Positions 48,306 through 64,000 of a DNA stretch of 64,000 bases are shown here, piece by piece (within the stretch, counting starts at the first letter, position 1; each line of letters opens with the position of its first letter). This DNA is from Meloidogyne chitwoodi. Lineage: Eukaryota; Nematoda; Chromadorea; Rhabditida; Meloidogynidae. Where the stretch lies: assembly GCA_015183035.1 (NCBI GenBank), contig JACZZP010000006.1, positions 1,178,001-1,242,000 of the forward strand. The letters run 5' to 3'. The notes below the pieces were generated by a model. That model was not told where the DNA came from. It saw only the letters and a list, made by a program, of their open reading frames with translations, and did no database searches. The translations under genes were made by a program, and so were the position numbers.

Positions 48306-49074
48306 TCAAAACTTATCGAAAGCTTTCTTTGATCCTGAAACCTTTATTACCTTCAAGACATTAAAACGAACAGTCTTGCTTAAAGGCCTGCATTCACCGA
48401 TGGTTACGACATCACCAATTGAAACATCCCTAAAAAAAATTTAAATAAACAATTATAAATGAAAAAAGCCACTCTTTTCATTGGAACATCCCATTAGATT
48501 ATCCAATTTACTAATTTGTTAAATGAGGATTGTTAGCAAACTATGGTGATTATAATCCAAAAAAACTATAAATTTAAACTAGAAATAAGATTAAACGAAA
48601 ATTCGTTTCATATCTAATGATAAAGTAATCCTCATCCATTCTAGAGGGTTTATAAGATATCATAACAAGAAAATACCATACCGGAAACATGGCGAACAGT
48701 GAACGGACATGTTTTTATGGCGTTTCTCGTATCGGCGATATTTCGGAACAAAGTGAAGATAATCACGCCGAATAACAATTGTGCGCTGCATTTTATTCTT
48801 AATAACAACACCAGACAAGATACGACCACGAATTGAGACATTCCCAGTAAAGGGACACTTCTTGTCAATGTAATTACCATCAATTGCCTTAAATAAAAAT
48901 TTTATATGTAAAAACTAAATATAAAACCTCGCGTGGCGTTTTAAATCCTAAACCAATATTCTTCCAATAACGATCTTTATTTTTTGGTTTTTTTCCAATT
49001 CCCTGAGTCCGAAATTTGTCGTTAAGAAAAACAGTAGGTTGCTTTTGAAATGCTCGTTCCGTTTGTTCCGTCAT
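48306..49074 (-). CDS. rps-11: 40S ribosomal protein S11 (uS17)
   Basis: This is a component of the small ribosomal subunit, binding 18S rRNA in the body of the subunit. Three exons (49074-48928, 48887-48682, 48429-48306) join in phase to 158 residues, the standard eukaryotic length. The start [12 protein letters not shown] and the motif [12 protein letters not shown] are typical. [27 protein letters not shown] and [15 protein letters not shown] are core uS17 sequence, followed by [18 protein letters not shown]. It is convergent with abcf-3, with about 260 bases between the two stop codons, and diverges from npp-11. Confidence 0.96.
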
Positions 49075-49400
49075 TTTTATTTTCTAAAATTAATTTTTAT
49101 AACGCAAAGGAGATCCCATTTTCTGATCCCTTAGATAAACTATTTGGATATAATGTAAAAACATTTGCATTTTTTGAATATTATGTTTTACATATTGGTT
49201 AAAATTGAAAAATAGGAATTAAGGCAATTATGTAAGTCCTCGACGATTACAAATTTAGAACAAAATATGAAAATGAAAGAAGAATATTAAAATGAAGAAA
49301 AAACCACTATTTCATCATAAAACCTTGATACTGACATGAGATGGCTCCGTTGTTCTGGGACTGAAATAGCGGTACTGAAATGACCCTAACCAATTTTTTA

Positions 49401-49602
49401 GGGGAGCGAGTCATTTGAGCAATGCCGAGTGAGCGACAGATTTTGAGCGACAGCCATTTGAGCGATGTCCATTTGTTAAAATTCGTCGCCCAAATGGGAC
49501 CTTTACAACGGTCGCTCAAATGGCATTGCTCAAATGGCTGTCGCTCAAAATCTGTCGCTCACTCGGCATCGCTCAAACGGCGTAGCTCAAGTGACACCCC
49601 CC
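49401..49602. mobile_element. 202-bp palindromic element with 8-bp TSD
   Basis: The element starts GGGGAGCGAGTCATTTGAGC and ends GCTCAAGTGACACCCCCC. A long inverted core pairs gccgagtgagcgacagattt with its reverse complement near 49550, and tgagcgacagccatttgagc likewise. Exact 8-bp duplications ATTTTTTA lie at 49393-49400 and 49603-49610. It is made largely of repeats of gagcga or its complement. It lies in the 660-bp promoter region between the divergent rps-11 and npp-11 genes. The superfamily is not assigned. Confidence 0.83.
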
Positions 49603-49735
49603 ATTTTTTAGAGCCTAATTTTTCGAAAAATCTTTGTGATTTTGGTCCGACATCTTTCCAGTATTTTAATTTAAATATCTTTCAGTTTTTTAATTTTCTA
49701 TTAAGATTTTCCAAGTTTTCCTATTCAGTTTTATA

Positions 49736-52700
49736 ATGGTAACTACTGCTTCTTTGTTTGGTACCACAACGTCTGCTGTAACTACTGCTCCGTTATTTGG
49801 TTCTACAACATCTAGTGGAGCTCCTGCTTCTTTGTTTGGTACTGCAACCACTGTAACTACTGCTCCGCTATTTGGTTCCACAATATCTAGTGGTGCTCCT
49901 TCTTTGTTTGGAACAGCACCTTCCGCTGTAACTACTGCTTCGTTATTTGGTAGCAAAACATCTAGTGGAGCTCCTGCTTCTTTGTTTGGAACAGCACCTT
50001 CCGCTGTAACTACTACGTTATTTGGTAGCAAAACATCTATGGTAACTCCTGCTTTATTTGGTACTTCAACTGCTGTAACTACCGCTCCTTTATTTGGTGC
50101 CACAACTTCTATTGGATCTGTTACTTCTTTGTTTGGTACTGCAGCTGCTGTAACTACTGCTCCATTATTTGGTTCCACAACATCTAGTGGAGTTCCTGCT
50201 TCTTTGTTTTGTACTTCAACTTCTGCTGTAACTACCGCACCGTTATTTGGTGCCACAACTTCTATTGGATCTGTTACTTCTTTGTTTGGTACTGCAACTT
50301 CTGCTGTAACTACCGCTCCGTTATTTGGTGCCACAACTTCTATTGGATCTGTTACTTCTTTGTTTGGTAATGCAACTGCTGTAACTACTGCTCCGCTATT
50401 TGGTTCCACAACATCTAGTGGAGTTCCTGCTTCTTTGTTTGGTAATTTAACAACTTCTGCTGTAACTACCGCTCCGTTATTTGGTACCACAACTTCTATT
50501 GGATCTACTTCTTTGTTTGGTACTGCAACTTCTGCTGTAACTACTGCTCCGCTATTTGGTACCACAATATCTAGTGGAGCCTCTGCTCCTTTATTTGGTA
50601 ATTCAACAACTTCTGCTGTAACTACTGCTCCACTATTTTGTTCCACAACATCTAGTGGAGTTCCTTCTTCTTTGTTTGGTACTGCAACTTCTGCTGTAAC
50701 TACTGCATCGCCAGTTGGTTCAACAACATCTAGTGGAGCTCCTGCTTCTTTGTTTGGTACTGCAACCACTGTAACTACTGCTCCGCTATTTGGTTCCACA
50801 ATATCTAGTGGAGTTCCTGCTTCTTTGTTTGGTACTGCAACTTCTGCTGTAACTACTTCTCTATTTGATGCTTCAACTTCTGCTGTAACTACCGCTCCGT
50901 TGTTTGCTGCCACAACTATTGGAACTACTGCTCCGTTATTTGGTATTATTATATTATTTGAGTAGCTTAATTCCAAATTTAATAAATTGTTTTTTGTTAT
51001 GTTTAATAAAAAATTTTAATATTTAAGGCATACGTTTCCTTCTTGCTTATTTAATAAAATAGAAACCGTTCATTTCGTTAAAATAATCGAAAATATTTTC
51101 CTCACAATTTTTTCTCATGAGTTTTATGCTATTTTTTCTATTTCATTTAACCTTTAATTTTAGGCTCTGTCGTTACTACAACAACTATTATACCATCTAT
51201 TGGAACCATTTCATCAACTCCCAAATCTTCTATGCACAATTTTCGTGATCTTTCAACAACTCTGTTACGTATGAGAATGGATTTTGAAGAACAGGAGAAG
51301 CAGTTTCTTGATGAAGTCGACGATCTAAATGCTTTTGATGTTGTTTTACGCAAAGCGCAGGAAAAGGTTTATTTTAAATGTTTAAAGAATTATAACTTTT
51401 TTTTGTCTATTTTAGATTTTTTGAATTAATAGTTTTTCTTATGTGTGTCTGATAGCTTACTCGTTTTACGATCTTAAGAAAAAGATTTAAAAAAGCGCTT
51501 TTGCGTTCCCAATTCTAATTATACCATTTTTAAATTGAAAGACCAATTAAATTATTTTTATTTAAAAGAGAAGCTTAAACTTTTTTGATTTTAGTTGTCA
51601 AACATAAAAAGTGATGTTGATGAGCTTGAACAGGAGAAAAATCAATTTAATTGGGAGATTGATATTCTTGCTCAGCAACAAGAAGAACTTGAACAAATTG
51701 TTAAATCGTTCGAGAATCAGTTGAATCTACAGACACAAAATTCTTCTAATTCTATCAGTGGTTCTCAGGTTTTTACTATTTGTTTTTTACTAATTTGCCT
51801 ATTTTAAAGCTTTTTGCTATTAATGACAATGCAACGCCAGCAGATGTACAAAGAAAAAATATGTAATTTTAATTATACAAAAGAAATTTATTTTAATCAC
51901 TAAAACTTGCCCAAATTTAGATTGCAGTTACAGATTAATATTAATACACAATTAAAAATGTTAGACGATGAAGTAGGAAATCTTTTTGGACAGGTAGTTT
52001 GATATGGCTCGGCTTTAGGACTTTCATCTCTCATTAGATCAGGTTTATGTCTGATCTGAGTATTTTATTATAATCATCATTCAAAATCTCAACCACTAGT
52101 TCTCAACTAATGCATTGATTTATCGGTGTTTTAAAAACACCTATAAGTAAAACATAATCTGAAATTTGATGATTATAAGTCCCATGCTGAGAACTATATT
52201 ACAATACTAACAATAAGCACAAATGTGATAATAACTATTTTATTTACGGGACACATGAATTATTTTTGGGAAGCAAGCATTCATATTATCATAGTAATAG
52301 ATGCATGTCCTAAGCTAAATCCTTTGGTTTTACTTTATTTGATTGTCACAGTAATTTAGATTTCTGATTTTCAACGTATTGCTGGTGTTTCTTCATCAAC
52401 TATCGAAGAAGATCGAGAAAAGGTAGAAGAAAAAGAGAATCGCTTGACATCTGTTGAACAAATTCGTCAGATATTGCGTTCACAGCTTGAAAGTCTCATT
52501 TGGGTTGACAAACATTCCGGTAATATTTTTTATTTCAAACTATGCCCAAAAGTTGAGGGATTCCTCTCTCCCCCATAGAATCGAAATGAAAAAAATTGCT
52601 TGTAAAATTTTAGATTTCCCTTCTAAAATTTTATGCAAATTTGTTTCGATGTTGAGAGAAAAAAGGAATAGGGACATTTCACCAAATCGAATAACTAAAA

Positions 52701-52798
52701 ATCAGGGGATCAAAATTTAATAAATTTTCTATAAAAATATAGATGCATTGCTTGATCGCGTTAAACGAGCCACTTCTGATATTTTGACTATGAAATGA
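49736..52798 (+). CDS. npp-11: FG nucleoporin NUP62
   Basis: This is the central-channel nucleoporin whose FG repeats form the permeability barrier and bind transport receptors. Seven exons (49736-50942, 51164-51366, 51595-51768, 51810-51862, 51921-51993, 52360-52519, 52743-52798) join in phase to 641 residues. Residues 1-402, one exon, are about 25 LFG units in an alternating pattern (ASLFGTATSAVTTAPLFGST). At least two units have mutated to LFC. After residue about 420 comes the Nsp1_C/NUP62 coiled coil: MDFEEQEKQFLDEVDDLNAF, then DVDELEQEKNQFNWEIDIL, QQEELEQIV and a final SLIWVDKHS. This is the part that trimerises with NUP54 and NUP58. It is shorter and more Thr/Ser-rich than vertebrate NUP62. 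The same 1.2 kb is also open on the opposite strand because of the repeat. Confidence 0.92.
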
Positions 52799-53441
52799 GG
52801 AATGCATATTTTGATAAACACCTTATTATTAAAAATTTTTTATTGATAAATTAAATATGCACGTAATTTGTAACATTTCTATGAGAGGTGTGTTAAAAAT
52901 GGTTTATGTTTGATAACGGAACGTTTATTGACAATTTGTGTACTTTTTAATAGATTGGGATCCAGACCAAAAAATGGGATTTTCCAAATTTATTATTGAC
53001 GGAAACGAAAAGAAAAATATAAAATGTTTTTTCATATTTTATAAGTAACCTGGATTTGGATCGTTTCAATCGGATCTCGATCTTGCTCAACCCAATTTTT
53101 AGTCATCGAAAACATCAGCATACTGTCAGTTTGATTTTTAATACATGATGTTTAAAGCAAACAAAGATTTTGATAGTGTTTTTAAGTCAAAACTTTTGAA
53201 ATATCGTTGATCTTACTATCAAAAGTTACAAACAAGGTGATCGAAAATCCTGTATTATGGTTTATTCCTTTGCAGATGCTAATGTTTGGAATTACTTGAT
53301 TTTACTATTGTTAGAATATAACATACATTCAGTTCCACTAATTTGCAAATGTACCACTAAAATTGCTGGCTTCTGAGTTTTATCTCTAAACCTTATATTC
53401 AAATCTGCAAGAGAAAATTGTCTCCTAGCACGTATCAGCAC
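52799..53441. other. Intergenic, npp-11 3' side
   Basis: AT-rich with no recognised gene. Scattered text such as tccagaccaaaaaatgg and ggatttggatcg suggests decayed repeat, but no family is seen. Confidence 0.4.
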
Positions 53442-53586
53442 CAGGGCTGAGACGAAATTTCGATTCGATTTCGAAAACCGAAATTTCAGGTTTTTATTTC
53501 GAATTATTTCGATTTCGCGAAATTAAAAAATTTCTATTTCGAAGGAATTTCGATTTCGACTTTTTTCCAATTTCGACTCAGCCCTG
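53442..53586. mobile_element. Short hAT-like TIR remnant rich in TTTCGA
   Basis: CAGGGCTGAGACGAAATT at the left pairs with AATTTCGACTCAGCCCTG at the right with one mismatch. The interior is runs of atttcga and ttcgaaa. The CAGGG terminus is usual for hAT elements, but no 8-bp TSD could be matched, so the class is tentative. Confidence 0.6.
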
Positions 53587-53923
53587 TACATATTAATAAA
53601 AAAGGTTAAAATATGTACAAAATAACACTGTTGTATTAATTTAATAATAATTATTAGAAAAATATCACATTATTAATTTTATTTTATCAATATTTTTTAT
53701 TAGCTAAATACAATATTTTATTCAAAAGTATGAATACACAAAATTAGTACATTTTGAAATTAAAAATTAAAGAATAATGAAAATTAAATAGAAAAATTGC
53801 AATCAGTGAGCTTTAATTAAATCAAGAGATTTCTTTAAAATTATGAGCTGTTAAATATTTGAGAGTTACACTACTAAATTGTGCTGAGTAATTATTAACT
53901 GAAATTATTTTATATATTTTAAT
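53587..53923. other. AT-rich spacer
   Basis: Nothing recognisable. Probably the 3' flank of the minus-strand kinase gene. Confidence 0.4.
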
Positions 53924-57645
<3,722 letters not shown>

Positions 57646-59390
57646 TTATTTATTTTTCTAAAAAAATAAAATTATTTATTAATTTTTTTAATTTTTAAAA
57701 CTTACATTTTAAACAAAAGAGATGATGATCTATTAAAATAATATTTTTTAAAAAAAGCAAAATATTATTTAATTATTTGGTAGTCAAAAATAATTTTTAA
57801 AAATTTGGACAGATTTATTTAAAGGATATTCTTTTAAAATAATATAATTATAAATTATATATTTAAAATAAATATTAAAAAAAACTAAAGAAAAACTTTT
57901 TTTAATTTTCTAAAAATAAAGTTTAAATTATTTTTAGAAAATTTAAAGATTTTTAGAATTTTAATTCAGCCAATTTCCGTTTTTAAATTTCTCCACTCAT
58001 ATAAAAATACAAATAAAATAATAATTTTATTATAATTCTTTTTTATTTATAATAATCTTTTACCTTTAAAAGAATATTTTAAAAGAAAAAATTAACAGAA
58101 AATTTATAAAATATTTTTTTATACAAAATATTAAAAAACGAATTAAAATATATTTTTAGATTTTTTTAAATTAACATAAAAAAGGGAGAAACTTTTTTTA
58201 AATAAATAAATAATTATTTATATTTTTGATAAATAGTTCTTTATTAAAAAAATATTTATTTTGGAAAGGTTAAAAAAATAAATATTTTATATAATTAAAG
58301 TTTAAAAATTTAAAAAATAAAATTTTCGGGGAAATGAGACGAATAAAAAAGAGAAAACAAAAATACCAGTAAATTAAATAGAAAAAGGAGGCCATTCATT
58401 GTTAAAAAATAAAATAAAACTTTTTTAAAATCTTTTCTTTTTTTTTTATTTTAAAACAAAAATCATTTGAAAATCAAATCAATTGGAATTTTATTTATTT
58501 TTCTTTTTTCAAGTCTTTTTTTTCTTGTCAAAATTAAAAGGATTTTAAAAAGAACATTGAACATTTGTTTTTTTTACTTTTTAAAAATGAAAAGTTTTTT
58601 TTACTATAATTTTAAGTTTTAAAAATAAATTTATAATTAAAAAGAAAAATAATTAAAATAAATTAATTTATATAAAATAATTAATTATTAAATATTAATT
58701 TAATAAATTAAAAAAATTATTTATTTATTTAATTTAAAAAAAAATAAAAATAAAATCCTTTGGTCAATTTTTTTCTTCCTTAAAAAAAAGAAAAGAAAAA
58801 TATATTTATTTATTTATTCTTATTTTCTAAATTTTGCTTTTCCTTTTTTTCTTGGCAAAATATATAAATGACATAGAAACTTTTCTTTTAAATATTACAA
58901 AACTTGTTTTTTTTTCGCTTTTTTTTTAATTTTTGCTTTTTTTTCAATTTTTTATTTCTTTGACAGCTAAAAAAAGGAAGAGAAGAATATAAGGGTTTCT
59001 TTTTAAAAAATAAATAAATAAATATATTCTCTTATATATCATATGTCTATTATATTGATTTAAATTTATATAAAGCATTTTATTTATTTTATAAATGAAG
59101 TAGAGAATAAAAATGTTTTTTTAATAATAATTGTAAAAAATTGACGTATAATAATAATTTAGAAAAAAAATTATGAAAAATATGTCTGACATATGTTGAA
59201 AAAAGGGAAAAAAAATTTTCAAATTGATTTAAAAAAATATTTTTTAATAATGAGAGAATATTTACAGAAATGACTTTTCCTATTTAATTATAAAAAATTA
59301 AAAAGAAAATTTGATTGATGGATTAAATTTATTTAATAAAATTTATTAATTTATATTTCATAAATTAGCAAAATAGTTTTATAGAAATTA
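57646..59390. other. AT-rich gene-free stretch
   Basis: This is 1.7 kb of T- and A-runs with no plausible coding, RNA or repeat structure that I can identify. It ends with AGAAATTA (59383-59390), the TSD of the next element. Confidence 0.5.
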
Positions 59391-59967
59391 GGTACTTATG
59401 CCCTTATTCCACCCCCCTCCTTCTTCAATGCCGCGCCCTTTTTTTACTGCGCCGAAAAAATATTCTAGACTGCTTGATTGAAATTGCCTTAGGAAAACTT
59501 TGATGTGTAAATATGTATATATTTATATATTAATAAAAAAAGAAAACAAAACAACAGAAATTAAAAAGGAGGCATAAAATTGTTAATCCCATTCAAAATA
59601 TCATCAAAAACAGATTTGTTGTTGATATTGGACGAGCGACGGAACAAAAACACACATTTCTCACAATTACGTTCTTGATGCAAAATCCCACGTCGTTGAA
59701 AGAATCTAATGCTTCCTAATTCATGATCACCGTTTCCAAGTTCATTAATATTACGAATTAATTGATCATAGTTCATTTTAATAATGTGTTTATTTTTTAA
59801 AATGATGGCACAAATAGTAACGCTATCATTTTAAATTTAACATGCCTTTACACATCAAAGTTTTCCTAAGGCAATTTCAATCAAGCAGTCTAGCATATTT
59901 TTTCGGCGCAGTAAAAAAAGGGCGCGGCATTGAAGAAGGAGGGGGGTGGAATAAGGGCATAAGTACC
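59391..59967. mobile_element. Merlin-like MITE, copy 2 (8-bp TSD)
   Basis: This 577-bp element starts GGTACTTATGCCC and ends GGGCATAAGTACC. The inverted arms share cttcaatgccgcgcc and ttttttcggcgcagt. Exact 8-bp duplications AGAAATTA lie at 59383-59390 and 59968-59975. It is the same family as 17470-18048, with most of its length aligned. Confidence 0.9.
59561..59776 (-). pseudogene. Truncated transposase N-terminus inside the MITE
   Basis: A 71-codon frame begins MNYDQLIRNINELGNGDHEL and includes RFFQRRGILHQERNCEKC. The FLxxRGxLxxxxxCxxC pattern resembles the N-terminal zinc region of IS1016/ISXO2 (Merlin) transposases. No DDE catalytic domain follows. It is a remnant of the parental transposase; the homologous stretch in copy 1 is frame-shifted. 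The match is by pattern only. Confidence 0.55.
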
Positions 59968-61715
59968 AGAAATTATTTTGTATTTAAAATTATTACCTTT
60001 TTAAATTAAAATAAAAATAAAATAATTTTTATAATGGGAAGGCATATTTTTAAATAAAATTATCCAATTTAAAATAAAAAGTAAAAAATTTAAATAAATT
60101 AAAATATAAAATTGTTTTTTAAATAAAATTAAATAAATATATTATTATTTCTATCATTTTCTCGGTTGAATTATTTTTTATATAAACAAATTTGCTGATT
60201 TTTGAGGTAAATAAATAAACCGTGAAAATTCATATTTCCTTTTAAGTGGAACACGTTAATATAAAAATATATTTATTTAAAAGTTTATATAAAAAAAAAT
60301 AATATTTATAAAAAATATTTAAAATAATTAAAAATATATTTTAAAAATTAAAATATTTTATTATTTACATAAATTACCTATAAACTTTCTTTTAAAAAAT
60401 TATAATCTATTATTTGTTTAGTAATAAATAAATAAATAATAATAATTGGTATATTGATCTTTTAATATTAATAAAAAATAAATGTTTTTTTCCTATTTAC
60501 ACAATACATAATTGCTATACCTATGTCCAATATTTCATTTGCGCAAAATTATTACAATAAAAAAATATTTAATTGAAGAATAAAAAAAATTATTAAGTGC
60601 AAAACAATAAGTTTTTATTTAGCAATTAATTTAAAAAATATAATTTTAATGACAAAACAAAATTTTGAATAAAAATAATTATACTTATATATTATAATTT
60701 TAAAATATAAATTTTATATAAAATTCATTTTTATAAAAAATTAAAAATATTTTTTAGATATATTAAAAGTACAAAATAAATAAAAAAATAAGATTTTATT
60801 ATTTATTAGTTACTTGCGCAAATTTTCTCCCAATTTAATGCTTATATATATATTGCTGTTGAGGTAAAGAATGGTTACCGGGCAACAGATTCTATTTTTT
60901 TTAATATTTATTATTTCATAAAAAGGGAAGAACATTTATTTTTTGTTAATTTTTACTTTATATATGTACATATTTATATAATAATTTAAGTAATAAATAT
61001 ATTTTTTAAGGAATTAGTTCATTACTTAAAAATATAAAAAAGTCAAAAATAACAACAATGAAATAAAATTTTTGATGATTAATTATATATTAAAAAACTT
61101 AAAAATAATAAAGAAAAATTATATTTTACAAAATTAGTAGTTATATAAAATTAAATGCAGATGTCACCATAAAATATGAATGAAATTTTTATCTTATTTA
61201 TTTTCATAATTTTCTAATTTACTCAATCAGGTTGATTAATTTTCTTCTTTTTTTTGTGTCTTATCCATCTTTTATAATCTTCCTTTTTTCCAAAAACCCA
61301 ATAATGTTAGGAGAAGATTATTAAGAAAAAAAGATTATCTTCTCTTGTCTTTTTATGCTATCGGACATTGACTTTTGGTGTTAAAAAGCAATTGGCCAAA
61401 TTAGCTAAAATAAAAGAAATGGACAGAAAAACAACAAACCTAAATATCTTATTTATTTATTTAGAGAAAAAGATAAGCCAAATGACTACTAGAAAAAGAA
61501 AATATTGAAGAAAAGCAGGTGTATATGTTATATTAATTTAGAAAAATTATTTAAAAACTAATCATACTATATTTATATGTAATTAGAAATTAAATTGGTA
61601 AAATATTTTTTTAAATATTAAACAAATCGTTTTTATATACTTTATATTAATATAATTAATTAATACAAAACAAATTAAAAACATATATTTATTTTTCTAT
61701 TTACTATTTCCTAAT
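59968..61715. other. AT-rich gene-free stretch with a possible RFX X-box
   Basis: No gene or repeat was recognised in 1.7 kb. At 60874-60886 the sequence GTTACC-G-GGCAAC forms a perfect RFX-type half-site pair in an otherwise AT-only background. The region lies downstream of nuo-1 and far (3.2 kb) from the kinase start, so a regulatory role is uncertain. Confidence 0.4.
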
Positions 61716-64000
61716 TTATATTGTTGTAACCTGAAAATTTTAAAAATATTTAATTAAAAAAAATATTTTAATTAAATTTACTGATTTTCGTGGCCGAATT
61801 ATTGGATTCTTTTTCGTATATTCTGAAATACGTCGTTCCAGTTCTGTGTATTAATAAAGAAATTTATGCCTCTATAACATTAAAAAATAGTATTTCCTTA
61901 CCAGGCCTAAAGTGACGAATCAATCCCTAAAATTAATTATTTTAAATTTTTGTAAAAAATAAATTACTTGAACAGGCCACGCAGCTGCGTCTCCCAATGC
62001 ACAAATTGTATGCCCCTCAATTTGTTTTGTCAATTCCCATATCATATCAATCTCTTTAGTGTCAGCTTTTCCCTAAAAAATCAGATAATAATCAAGAAAA
62101 AATAATTAATTACTTCCACAAAACGCCACCTTAAAAAAAGAAAGTTTATAATTTTATTTAAATTTGATTCCCTACATTATTTTATTAAGCCAATTGCAAC
62201 CCTCCCGACACGGCGTACACTTTATAATAAACAAAAATTAGTTTAAAAAAAATAAATAAAACCTGTCCACAGGATTCATGTTTATAAAACATACTTAAAC
62301 GTGCAATACATTTTACAATATCACACTGAAAGATATTAAAAAAAAATTAAATATTGTCCAATATCTTAAGATATGTATGTAAACTATTCCCATGGTTGAA
62401 TCAATTCATATAAAATAAAAAAACCTGTTTATTCATAACAATAACGGCTGCAGTCCCCAATCCAGATTCAACTTTAATTAAAGCATCAAAATCCATTAGA
62501 ACATCATCACAAATACTTTGAAAAATTAAAAAATAAGTTTTTTAAATTAAAAAATAATTTAAAAGTTAATAAAATTATTTTTCCATTTTTACTTTTTAGG
62601 AATAACAGGAACAGAAGATCCTCCAGGAATAATACCTAATAAATTATCCCATCCACCAATAACTCCTCCAGCGTGTCTTTCAATTAAATCACGAAGAGGA
62701 ATAGACATTTCTTCCTCAACTGTTGTAGGTTCATTTACATGCCCAGAAATGCAGAAAAGCTTAAAAACAGAAATAAAAAAAATTATTTTATTAAAATTTT
62801 GCCTTAGTTCCTCGATTTCTTTCTCTGCCAAAACTAGCAAACCAACTGCCACCACGTCGACAAATTGTTGGAGCAACAGCGACCGTTTCAACATAAAAAT
62901 ATAAATTTTTTAACTAAACTTTTCAAAAAATACATTTGTAACAGTTGTAGGACATCCTAAATAAAAATTTAAATTACAATTTTTAAAAAGTTTAACCAAA
63001 TAATCCAATATCTGCAGGGAAAGGAGGTTTAAGTCTAGGCTTTCCCTGTTTTCCTTCTAATGATTCAATAAGAGCCTAAAATTATAATTTTTATAAAATT
63101 ATGTTAAAAATATAATAACTGTCTCTTCACCACAAATGTATGCGCCTGCACCTCTGTAAACCTAAAAAAAATTTATTTAAAAAATTTATAAAAATAATTT
63201 TAAGCATATATGTAATATTCTAAAATAAATTTTCACAAAACTAACAAACTACATTTTAAAATATTAAATTTATAATTATTACTGGAAAATTCTAAAAAAA
63301 TATTCACGTCAATTGAAAAAAAATTTTTGATAAAATAATTTATAAAGTAATTTATTTGACTAATAAATATTTAAAAAAGAATTAAAAAAATAAAGATAAA
63401 AACACACAAAGATATCAAAATTATAGCCAGTACCAAAACAATCTTTTCCAATAAAACCAGCCTGGAATTAAAAAATTCAATATTATTATTAATTTTATTT
63501 AAAAAAAACCTTATAAGCCTCATGTATAGCTTCTTGTAAAATACACGATTCATTGTAAAATTCTCCTCTAATATAAATATAGGCAGCTCGGGCACCCATT
63601 GCAACTCCAGCTATCAAACAGCCTTCAATTAGCTTGTGAGGATCATGTCGCTACAAATATATGTTGATAAAAATAGGTTTGTTATGAATTATTTATAACC
63701 ATTATTTCCCTGAAAAGAGATAATATTAATAAAAAACATAAGAATAAATATTAGTAAAAAGTTTAATAAGTAAAAATATTAGGATGCCAAACATTTCCAT
63801 TCCTCATTTTTTAATGATTTTGGATTAACAGATTTTTTAATAACGTAAAACCCAGAACATCGAATCAAAAAAATACAATGTTTCTAACAAAGCCTAAATA
63901 TTTTGGGTTTACGTTCAGTGTTGGAGCCATACTCGCCTGTCCTTGCACGTCCCAGGTTCTCCTTCGTCTGCATTCACGACCAAATACTTTGGCCTTCCAT
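61716..64000 (-). CDS. nuo-1: NADH:ubiquinone oxidoreductase flavoprotein 1 (complex I 51-kDa), 5' end outside window
   Basis: This is the mitochondrial matrix subunit of complex I that binds NADH, FMN and one 4Fe-4S cluster. The window holds the C-terminal three quarters, entering at 64000 inside [19 protein letters not shown]. Motifs in order are [82 protein letters not shown], the cluster ligands in ESCGQCTPCREG, and [20 protein letters not shown]. The stop is at 61718-61716 after a short last exon (VTTI). Exons near the right edge are small, including a 10-nt exon (63709-63700) reading EIM across its junctions. The intron before it starts with GC (gcgagt) instead of GT. No defects are seen. 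Sequence identity to animal NDUFV1 is high by memory. Confidence 0.94.

Noticed and set aside
49690..50976. 428-codon antisense frame over NUP62
   Set aside because: It is a shadow of the FG repeat; the sense frame has splice junctions and a NUP62 coiled coil, the antisense has neither.

Overview
The window is nuclear DNA of a nematode. The introns are short, very AT-rich and end in TTTTAG or TTTCAG. One gene is a nematode-specific Srt chemoreceptor. The conserved genes match metazoan orthologues exon by exon: methionyl-tRNA synthetase with an EMAPII-like tail, ABCF3, RPS11, NUP62, a tau-tubulin-type kinase and NDUFV1. The extreme AT bias (long stretches of taattaatt-like sequence), the dense small introns and several secreted Asn/Lys-rich proteins suggest a plant-parasitic tylenchid such as Meloidogyne. 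That is inference, because no rRNA or other diagnostic marker is present.

Positions 1-12.5 kb form a repeat and transposon island. It holds three copies of a dispersed AT-rich repeat and a minus-strand Helitron (1579-7421) whose Rep/helicase is split by a single-base frameshift. The Rep half also carries an AT-hook and a Ulp1-like cysteine protease domain. A purine-rich minisatellite (8530-9235), a 114-bp tandem repeat (9386-9790) and diverged repeats follow.

Positions 12.5-22 kb carry mars-1 (+), with a near-perfect inverted-repeat transposon in one intron, then an unrecognised nuclear-type protein (+) and an Srt GPCR (-) with a GC-rich insertion in intron 1. Positions 22.3-22.9 kb hold a TIR element. 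From 23.2 to 41.5 kb every recognised gene is on the minus strand: a large MyTH4-FERM myosin with a divergent motor, two secreted low-complexity proteins, a PP1-like phosphatase and a GT11 (alpha-1,2-fucosyltransferase-like) enzyme.

Positions 41.9-52.8 kb carry a TIR element, a NADAR-domain gene with a triplicated N-terminal exon (+), abcf-3 (+), rps-11 (-), a hairpin transposon and the FG nucleoporin gene npp-11/NUP62 (+). From 53.9 to 64 kb there are a tau-tubulin-kinase-like gene (-), a 4-kb AT-rich gene-free stretch with a second copy of a Merlin-like MITE, and the 3' part of nuo-1/NDUFV1 (-), which runs off the right edge.

The genes are mostly unrelated housekeeping functions (translation, nuclear pore, respiration) interspersed with nematode-specific genes. 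No operon is evident. All exon boundaries were read by eye from reading frame, splice consensus and remembered family sequence, and none has been tested against transcripts. The strongest new observations are five short TIR elements whose target-site duplications (6, 8 or 9 bp) can be read directly, the Ulp1-Helitron fusion with its frameshift, the exon-triplicated NADAR gene, and a GC-rich insertion bounded by a 35-bp direct duplication.
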